A stretch of DNA of 64,000 bases from Pestalotiopsis fici W106-1 (lineage: Eukaryota > Ascomycota > Sordariomycetes > Amphisphaeriales > Sporocadaceae), in assembly GCF_000516985.1 (NCBI RefSeq), contig NW_006917096.1:3085606-3149605 (forward strand), in the 5' to 3' direction. The notes beneath the pieces were generated by a model. That model was not told the DNA's origin. It made no database searches and worked only from the letters and a program-made list of their open reading frames with translations. Shown here one piece after another: positions 57,013-64,000 of this stretch. A program made the position numbers and the translations under genes. How positions within the stretch are numbered: position 1 is the first letter of the stretch; the number at the start of each line of letters is the position of its first letter.

Positions 57013-59944
57013 ATGGCATCGAAGCGCAAGGCAGCGGCCATGGGCGCCACTGTCAGTGACGAGCCCGTCGACCCTTCCGACGAGCTCATGTTCTTGGCTC
57101 TGGGCGGCGGCAATGAAGTCGGTCGGTCTTGTCACATCGTACAATACAAGGGCAAAACTGTCATGGTACGTCATTCCCCCTCCCGCCAATGCGTCGATTC
57201 AGAATTCTCACAAATTTCATCTTTAGCTGGACGCTGGCCAACACCCAGCGTACGATGGACTGGCATCTCTTCCATTCTTCGACGAGTTCGATCTCAGCAC
57301 GGTCGATGTGCTCCTCATTACCCAGTAAGCGAATTCCTATCCCCCTACGCGCCCACTCCGCAGCCCATGCGTGATCTGTAGAACGCGCATCAAGGGCTTC
57401 ACGTTGGCCGATGCAGGAATATCAGGTGTCTTTGGCTTTGTCGCAATCTCTGTTAGAAGAAACAAAATGTCTCTAGCTACCTGCCTCTGCGTGGTGTTCG
57501 CCAGCTAGCCCTTGACATATGTAATCAACCATCAATACAAGATATTTCCTCATTGCCCGACTGGTCCTTGTTGTTTGTCGTGATGTCTTTCTCCCATGTG
57601 CACTCTCTCGTCTGCACTTGTCGCCGAGAGTGAATAGAGCTGACAGAGTCTAGCTTTCACATAGACCATGCCGCCTCCTTGCCATATGTCCTGGCAAAGA
57701 CAAATTTCAAGGGCAGAGTTTTCATGACACACCCAACCAAGGCCATTTACAAGTGGCTCATTGCAGACAGTGTTCGTGTCGGCAATACATCTTCAAATCC
57801 AACTTCACAGCCAGTTTACACCGAACAAGATCACGAGGCCACCCTGCATCGGATAGAAGCTATCGACTATCACACTACTCACACCGTTTCGTCGATACGC
57901 ATCACCCCCTATCCTGCTGGTCATGTCTTGGGTGCGGCCATGTACCTCATTGAAATTGCCGGACTCAAGATCTTCTTCACTGGAGATTACTCCCGTGAGC
58001 AGGATCGACATCTTGTTTCAGCCGAGGTGCCCCGCGGGGTCAAGATTGATGTGCTGATCACAGAGTCCACCTACGGAATCGCCAGCCACGTTCCCAGACT
58101 AGAGCGAGAACAAGCCTTGATGAAGTCCATCACCGGTATTCTGAATAGAGGCGGCCGAGTGCTAATGCCAGTGTTTGCCCTGGGTAGAGCTCAAGAGCTT
58201 CTACTGATCTTGGACGAGTACTGGGGGAAGCACCCGGAGTTTCAGAAAATCCCAATTTACTACGCCAGCAATCTTGCTCGAAAGTGCATGGTTGTGTATC
58301 AAACCTATGTTGGAGCCATGAATGATAACATCAAGCGTCTCTTCCGAGAACGTATGGCTGAGGCGGAAGCTGCTGGAGACGGCGCCGGTAAGGGAGGCCC
58401 GTGGGATTTCAAGTACATCCGTGCCCTCAAGAATCTGGATCGCTTTGAGGACCTGGGTGGATGTGTCATGTTGGCAAGTCCTGGTATGCTCCAGAATGGA
58501 GTCAGCAGAGAATTGTTGGAAAGATGGGCGCCCAGCGACAAGAACGGCGTCATTATCACTGGTTACAGCGTGGAGGGCACCATGGCCAAGCAGATCGTGA
58601 CAGAGCCTGACCAGATTCCGGCCGTCATGTCCAGAAATACCAATGCCATGCGAAGAGGTCTCGGAGGTGAAGGCGAAAGGGTCATGATTCCTCGACGTTG
58701 TAGCGTTGCCGAGTACTCGTTTGCTGCCCACGTCGATGGCAACGAAAACAGGGAGTTTATTGAGGAGGTCAATGCTCCCGTAGTTGTAAGTCTTAACAAA
58801 GCAAGCGGAGATTCGATCTAGTTTCTAATCTTCTGAACAGATCTTGGTCCATGGCGAACAGCACAACATGATGCGATTGAAGTCAAAACTCCTTTCGCTC
58901 AACAACGCCAAGCCAGAGGGAGAGAAGACCAAAGTCTTCAGTCCTCGCAATTGCGAAGAATTACGCATCCCTTTCAAAACTGACAAAATTGCCAAGGTTG
59001 TCGGCAAGCTTGCATCTATTCCTCCGCCCAGCAAGCCCATGAGCTCTGATGATCCCGAGGCCCCGCTTGTCACTGGTGTCTTGGTGCAAAACGACTTCAA
59101 GATGTCTGTCGTGGATCCTGAAGACTTGCGCGAATACGCCGGACTTACCACGTCCATGATAACCTGCAAGCAGCGCCTCACCCTCAAGGCAGCTGGTGCT
59201 GAATTGATCAAGTGGGCTTTGGAGGGAACATTTGGCAGTATCGATGAGCTGCCCGAGACTAAGCATCTTGGGAACGGTAAGGAGGAAAGCAACGGCGATG
59301 ATTCAAAAACAGAGGTCGATGAAGAAGTCACCCAAACGGTGGCCGTCTACCTTGTCATGGGTTGCGTCACGGTCCGAGTCCGCAATAACGGAGAGGTTGA
59401 GCTGGAATGGGAGGGCAATATTCTCAACGACGGCATAGCAGACGCTGTCATTGCCGTCCTCCTCTCGGTTGAGAGCAGTCCGGCAGCAGTCAAGCAGTCT
59501 GCCAGCAAGCACTCACATTCCCACACGCTGCCCACTCGCAACCTACATTCGCACCTCTCACCCCAGGAGCGTCTTGAGCGTCTCTTCATGTTTGTCGAGG
59601 CCCAATTTGGCGCTGACGCTGTAGCCCCCATTGCGAAGCCCAAGCTCCCACCGGTGATCAAGGATGCCAAGCCTGTAAATGACGGAGCATCAGAGGCATC
59701 CATGGAACTTTCCGAGGATGGTGAAGAGGAGGAAAAGCTCCAGGAGCAGCGAGAGAAGGCTGAAATTGAGCGTTTGCACAAAATTGGAATCCCTGTTCCA
59801 GGTATCAGCATCAAGGTTGACAAAATGCTTGCTACGGTCTGGCTGGAAGACTTGGAAGTTGAGTGTGCCAATAGGGTCTTTGCAGACCGTGTACGCGCTG
59901 TGGTTGAGAGAGCAGCAGAGGTCACGGCTCCGCTCTGGGGATAG
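57013..59944 (+). CDS. ysh1: Ysh1/CPSF73, pre-mRNA 3'-end endonuclease
   Basis: Exons 57013-57165, 57227-57324, 57654-58785 and 58841-59944 join in frame to 828 residues. The metallo-beta-lactamase motifs are present: [11 protein letters not shown] (motif 1 region), HFHIDHAAS (motif 2, His84-His89), PAGHVLGAA (motif 3) and FFTGDYS (motif 4). The beta-CASP domain follows with [14 protein letters not shown] and [13 protein letters not shown], then VHGEQHNM. The C-terminal dimer region ends in APLWG. The nuclease cuts pre-mRNA in the CPF/CPSF complex before polyadenylation. The second intron is 329 nt and interrupts the codon of the first His of HFHIDH. The charged insert after DELPETKHL is typical of fungal orthologues. 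Confidence 0.97.
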
Positions 59945-60340
59945 AGCCAGGACTTGTAATGTTCCAGGATGAGCTATATAGCAGGTGTCTATTTTGAGAG
60001 GCGTTTCAAGGGAAAACCGTCGAGTATCATGAGTTGGCCGAATGATGGGCAAAGTAAACACGATCTGATATCATCAATCTTGAAACGATACGTGAAGACG
60101 AATCGCTAGTCTTGTGAAAAGGGGTATTAGTTCCACCGTTGATAGTCTCAGTAATCACTCATTTCACCAATTACTACAGGAACAAGGTTCATGGGTGAAG
60201 ATTTTTTTTTTTTTCATTTTATTGTAACATGCTCGAGCAACCGTGATATATGAATGACATTTTCGAACACTGTATTCCATGAAATCCCAGGCTTTGAGCA
60301 GTTAGAACTGAGGCCCAAGTGTAATCAGTTATTTCTACCA
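59945..60340. other. Convergent 3' flanks with poly-T run
   Basis: This is the space between ysh1 and the second VWA gene, which converge. A long T run at about 60202-60216 is present. No gene is seen. Confidence 0.5.
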
Positions 60341-61534
60341 CTATTTCTTGCCTAGGAATTGTCCATTCTCCAGCTTCTTCATATCCACCTTGCGACTAAC
60401 ACCGCCAAGGAGAACCTTGTAAAGACCATCGCCCGTCATGCGGCCAGTACGGGGGTCCCGCGTCTGGGCGTAGCGGACGGTATCAATCATGTCGCGCTCG
60501 CCGAGGACGATGTCGCTATCCAGCTCGCGGAGCAGGGCGCCGCCCTCGGCCGAGTCGCCGACCTGGACAAACTGCAGGCCGACCTGGGCCGTGGGCGCGC
60601 CGCACTCGGCCAGGTCCTCGGCGACGGCGAGCGTCTCGGTCTGCACGTCGGCCGCGTCCACGCCATTGGTCACGACAATGACGTCCAGGTTGGCAATGTG
60701 CTTGAACTCTGTGTCGCCGGCCTGGCCGGCCGTGTAGGCCTGGACGTAGGGTCGGAGAATATGGCCTAGTCGTCTGGCCATGCCGGTGGCTGGGGTGGTG
60801 GTGGATGAGGTTGTCTCGCGCAGCGTGTCTGCCGCGGCGGCGGCTGTTGCTGCTGCTACTGCCGATAGTCTTTCCTCCTCGGTCACGGGAAGCACACCAT
60901 CAAAAATAAACTCGGCACTCGTCTGGGGCGGAGAGCTCGCGGCCTCGGCAGCGGCCCTGGTGACGTAGCGAATATCAATGTGGCCCGAGGGGACAGGCCA
61001 CTGGGGCTTCCAGCCACCACAGTCGTCACCTCCGTACCGCGAGGGCTCGGCGGTCCAGCGGTTGGTGAAGAAGACGGAGACGTTTTGGCCAGTACGGTCC
61101 AGACACTCGGGAATGGCCTCGCCCAGGAAGGACAGGGCCTCGGCCCAGTCATTGCGCATGGCGGGCGAATCATCGATTAAAAAGACGACATGGAATTCCT
61201 TGAGGCGGTCCCAGCGGCTCTCGTATGAGGCCGAGGCATTGCGCTTGTGTTGACGGACTTGTATTTGGGGTGATTATGTTAGCAACGACTATAGCAGTCA
61301 AAGTGAGAGAGATTCATCCCTGATAGCCGACTCACCAGGTTTCTCCGGCAGACCACTAAAAGGATTGACGACATTTTGTGGCAGAGTACTTGTCGTTCCC
61401 GTGGCATTCACTTTCTCTGAGTTATCGGATGTGGATGATTCTGCTGCAGGACCGGTGCCTTTCTCGGCTTCATGGTCGGCCTCGTCGCCATGGCGCCCCA
61501 AGATTTCTGTCGAAAACCAGCGTCTCATTGTCAC
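60341..61534 (-). CDS. VWA-domain paralogue with degraded MIDAS
   Basis: Exons 61534-61336 and 61257-60341 give 371 residues, or 369 from Met 61528. The acceptor is ACAAG, chosen because it keeps the frame and reads VRQHKRNASASYESRW. The domain order matches the VWA protein at 15411-16553: VVFLIDD strand, the GMARRLGHILRPY stretch, the later strand LDVIVVTNG, then the GLQFVQVGD and the C-terminal LLGGVSRKVD regions. The MIDAS DxSxS is DDSPA (the second Ser is Ala about 99), and the TDG Asp is Asn (VTNG). Metal binding is therefore probably lost. A Ser/Ala-rich insert (TAAAAADTLRETTSS) is specific to this copy. No signal peptide is seen. It is divergent from the gene at 62718. Confidence 0.85.
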
Positions 61535-62717
61535 TGAAATTTTGTGGTGTTTCCCTTTTGTCCAAGAGTTTTGAGGTGGGAAAAATATATATATGATATA
61601 ATTTCCCCCAGGCGGTCAGGGTTCGCTTATACGAGTGCCGGGTAACCGAAGGAGTTGCTTGTATGGTTGAGATTCAGGAGTCAGGAGGCCGGCACCTCTC
61701 TCCTAAAAGCAAAAGGAGGGCACGGGCTTTGCTTTGCCAATAGTCTTATGAGCCAGATTTAGACTGTCTGGAAGAAAGTCCGAATATGTAAACAAACAAA
61801 GCTGTTTTAAAACAAGCATAAATTCATAGTTTCCGTAGTCTTTTGTGACATGCCGTTTTATGATGGTGTGTCCAGTCTCAATGTGGCACGTGTCTGAGCT
61901 CCCAACGAAGCGAAGCGGGTCAATTGCAGTGGAGGTAGCAAGTACACGGCGGCTTCTAGAGTTGTGTGAGCGATGATTGTCGGTCAGTCAGAGAGTAGAT
62001 GGGCTTGGCCAGGAACCATGAGGCAAGATGTACTCAGGAATATATTTGTCAGAACTGAAGCAAATTCGTCTTACAATCATAAAGGGTGAATAGTTGCAAG
62101 GGTGTATGCGTGCATGTGCGAGGGAGACAGAGACAGAAGAGAAGCGGGTATGCGGCATCTTGGTTAGCAGGAAAACCACTACGCTAATTGATGTCACCAA
62201 TTGGCGCCCTCACATATACTTTTTCTGATATACTCTAATTTTTGTCAATTGGTCTAAATCCACATGGGAATGCGAGACAAAAGTCTAGGTGATTCAATGT
62301 CGATCCCTACAGAACCTTGTGTAAGTGAAAGCCAAGAGTCAATTCCCGTTGGGGGAGCTCTCATAAGGTTAGCTGAGGTACATATGTTGCAACCATCTAA
62401 TCTAATCTTATCTATATGATCTAATCGTAAGCTCACTTTAATTATTTGACAAGCACTTCCCTTCCCGCTGCGGCCAACTTTGCCGGCCTTCATTCATTCG
62501 AACCACAGCAGCAGTGAGATTTCCAGGCCCGGTAACTCTGATAGCCGCCCAGATCTTCATTCCGGCGACGACGTTTTTCGACCATGTCAAGGTGATTAGA
62601 AGCTATACAATTGCGCTACCAGCCCTTCGCATTCACGCAAACAAATCTCGCCCACCACCCCAGACCCTGTTACCGCGCGGGAGGGATCAAAGACATACGC
62701 GCACACACACATACAAC
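61535..62717. other. Divergent intergenic region
   Basis: It lies upstream of both the second VWA gene and the Lys-rich protein gene. No protein gene is recognised. The frame of the gene at 62718 is open upstream to 62514 but looks like leader sequence. A short CACACA tract lies just before 62718. Confidence 0.45.
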
Positions 62718-63476
62718 ATGGGGAACGGCACGACCCCGGGCGCCAACCCGGCGCCTCTGTACAAGGAGAAGAGCAACGCCATCGCAGCGCTCATGTCGCG
62801 CCACACGTCATCGTCATCCCTATCCTTTCTCTCTTCCCACTCGTCCAAGAACAACAACAGCAGCAGTAGCAGCGGCGCGGCGCAGCAGCAGCAGCAACAA
62901 CAACAACAACGCAAAAAGACCCCCGCCCAGCTAGTCGCCGAGGCCGAGGACTACGAACTCGACCGACTGGCGCAGTACGACGATAACATGGGCGTGGGCA
63001 TGTTTGCGCTCGAGAACCGCAAGCCGAGCGAGGACAGCCGGCGGAGGGAACAGGAGGACCGCAAGCTCAAGGCCCGTCTGGGCCTCACGGGCAAGGGAAA
63101 GCGCAAGGGCAGCGAGTGGGAGGCCGTCAGCGGCGTCAGCCGGGCGCGCGGGGCTGGCAGCGACGACGACGAGGAAGACATGGGCCGGAGCGGCGTGGGG
63201 AGAGCGAAAAAGCGAAAGCGAGTTGTCGTGGTGGACTCGTCGGAATCAACACATCCTGAGGCTGTGCAGACGCCACAGCCCGAGTCAGAGGTCACCGCGG
63301 CTGCTGGTACTTCTCAAGAGACAGCAAGCAACGATCCCCAAGATTTGGAAGAGACACACAAGACTGGGACAGCCACGGATCAAGATTCAGCAGCGAATGC
63401 AGACGGCAAGAAACGGCGCAAGAAAAAGAAACAGAAGACCAAGTCGACAGGGCAAGTAGGTGCTACGAGTAGCTGA
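62718..63476 (+). CDS. Lys-rich nuclear-type protein with polyQ run
   Basis: A single exon of 252 residues from Met 62718 (MGNGTTPGANPAPLYKEKS). The in-frame Met at 62514 would add a poor, leader-like segment. A Ser/Asn-rich stretch is followed by nine glutamines encoded by CAG/CAA. The most conserved-looking part is the acidic helix AEDYELDRLAQYDDNMGVGMFALE, shown here in part as ELDRLAQYDD, then a KR-rich region, GRAKKRKRV and a KKRRKKKKQKTK tail, both good nuclear localisation signals. It has no membrane span and no recognised enzymatic domain. A nucleolar or chromatin protein is plausible from composition only. Base use is GC-rich in the first half. Confidence 0.7.
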   Translation: MGNGTTPGANPAPLYKEKSNAIAALMSRHTSSSSLSFLSSHSSKNNNSSSSSGAAQQQQQQQQQRKKTPAQLVAEAEDYELDRLAQYDDNMGVGMFALENRKPSEDSRRREQEDRKLKARLGLTGKGKRKGSEWEAVSGVSRARGAGSDDDEEDMGRSGVGRAKKRKRVVVVDSSESTHPEAVQTPQPESEVTAAAGTSQETASNDPQDLEETHKTGTATDQDSAANADGKKRRKKKKQKTKSTGQVGATSS

Positions 63477-64000
63477 TGCTTTGAACAAGTACAGATGTCA
63501 CCACACGGTTCTGAGAAGTATCATGAGAAAAGAAAAAGTATGAGTTGGCTCCAAATCCCATGATTCGTTTGGAAGATATTCAAGATCAAACAAGGCGTAT
63601 AGGCGAACAATGCCTAACAGTGTCATTGGCAGCAACATTTTTGCTCCAGAATATGATATATGTACATGATTACCATATCCACTAACCTTGACCGCTGGAT
63701 AGCGAGCACAATTGCCAAATTAGCAGCAGGCCATTAGACATCCACCACCCCACATTATACTACTCTTGCCCGTACAGATTCGTTTGTATTTCAAAAGCAA
63801 GACCGAGTCTCCAAAGTATAAAACCGCCGGGAGTCGTTTTGTCTCATCATTCTAGTATAGTTACAGACAAAGGAGGAAAATGGGAATCAGGCTCGAATTT
63901 CAAATATTGAGAAATCAAAACTCCAAAGCCTTTGCAGCTATCGGGGCGAAGTTGAATCCAGGAAGGTGTGATCATGAGCAATTTTCAATTGTCGTTAATG
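63477..64000. other. Right-edge intergenic sequence
   Basis: AT-rich sequence with no coding frame of note. It contains the 3' flank of the gene ending at 63476; whatever follows lies outside the window. Confidence 0.5.

Noticed and set aside
57385..57420. Possible cassette exon inside Ysh1 intron 2
   Set aside because: It is flanked by AG but lacks a proper donor, and the direct join gives a perfect conserved motif.

Overview
The window is nuclear DNA of a filamentous ascomycete (Pezizomycotina), probably a Sordariomycete and possibly Hypocreales. The evidence is short introns (mostly 43 to 120 nt) with GTAAGT/GTATGT-type donors and CTAAC-like branch points, a HET-domain gene, DASH and shugoshin genes of ascomycete type, secreted plant-cell-wall hydrolases, and housekeeping proteins of filamentous-fungal type. 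No bacterial, viral or transposon genes were recognised. I rebuilt 21 protein-coding genes by hand, checking that every exon join keeps the reading frame. Coordinates given for a multi-exon gene are the outer limits of its CDS, with exons listed in the evidence.

Left third (1-32 kb), accessory in character. It holds a six-pass membrane protein of unknown role (1690-2782), a secreted GH39-like glycosidase (4022-5562), a GH115 alpha-glucuronidase (6457-9644), a secreted M35-like metalloprotease whose HExxH codons are split by a GC-AG intron (10560-11474), a small unknown protein (12715-13308), a VWA-domain protein (15411-16553), a coiled-coil protein of unknown role (19248-21585), an RBM39-type splicing factor (23636-25518), a secreted phytase-like protein (26064-28115) and a 981-residue HET protein with a long multi-membrane-span N-terminus (29035-31980). 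Long intergenic stretches lie between them. Near the left edge is a possible Pol III unit (A box, B box, oligo-T) that does not fold as a normal tRNA.

Middle and right (32-64 kb), mostly conserved housekeeping genes. They are CRM1/exportin-1 with Thr at the leptomycin-target position, alanine-glyoxylate aminotransferase with a possible mitochondrial leader, Vps29 of retromer, shugoshin and DASH subunit Dad2 in a head-to-head pair, a basic coiled-coil protein with a TPX2-like tail, a membrane-anchored type B carboxylesterase, TFIID subunit TAF4 and pre-mRNA 3'-end endonuclease Ysh1 in another head-to-head pair, a second VWA paralogue with a degraded metal site, and a Lys-rich nuclear-type protein with a polyQ run.

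Logical groupings are a possible glucuronoxylan-degrading pair (GH115 with the GH39-like enzyme), a chromosome-segregation pair sharing a promoter (sgo1/dad2), and an RNA polymerase II expression pair sharing a promoter (taf4/ysh1). No clearly new multi-gene system is evident. The most unusual items are the membrane HET protein, the metalloprotease splice junction, and the VWA paralogue that has lost two MIDAS residues.
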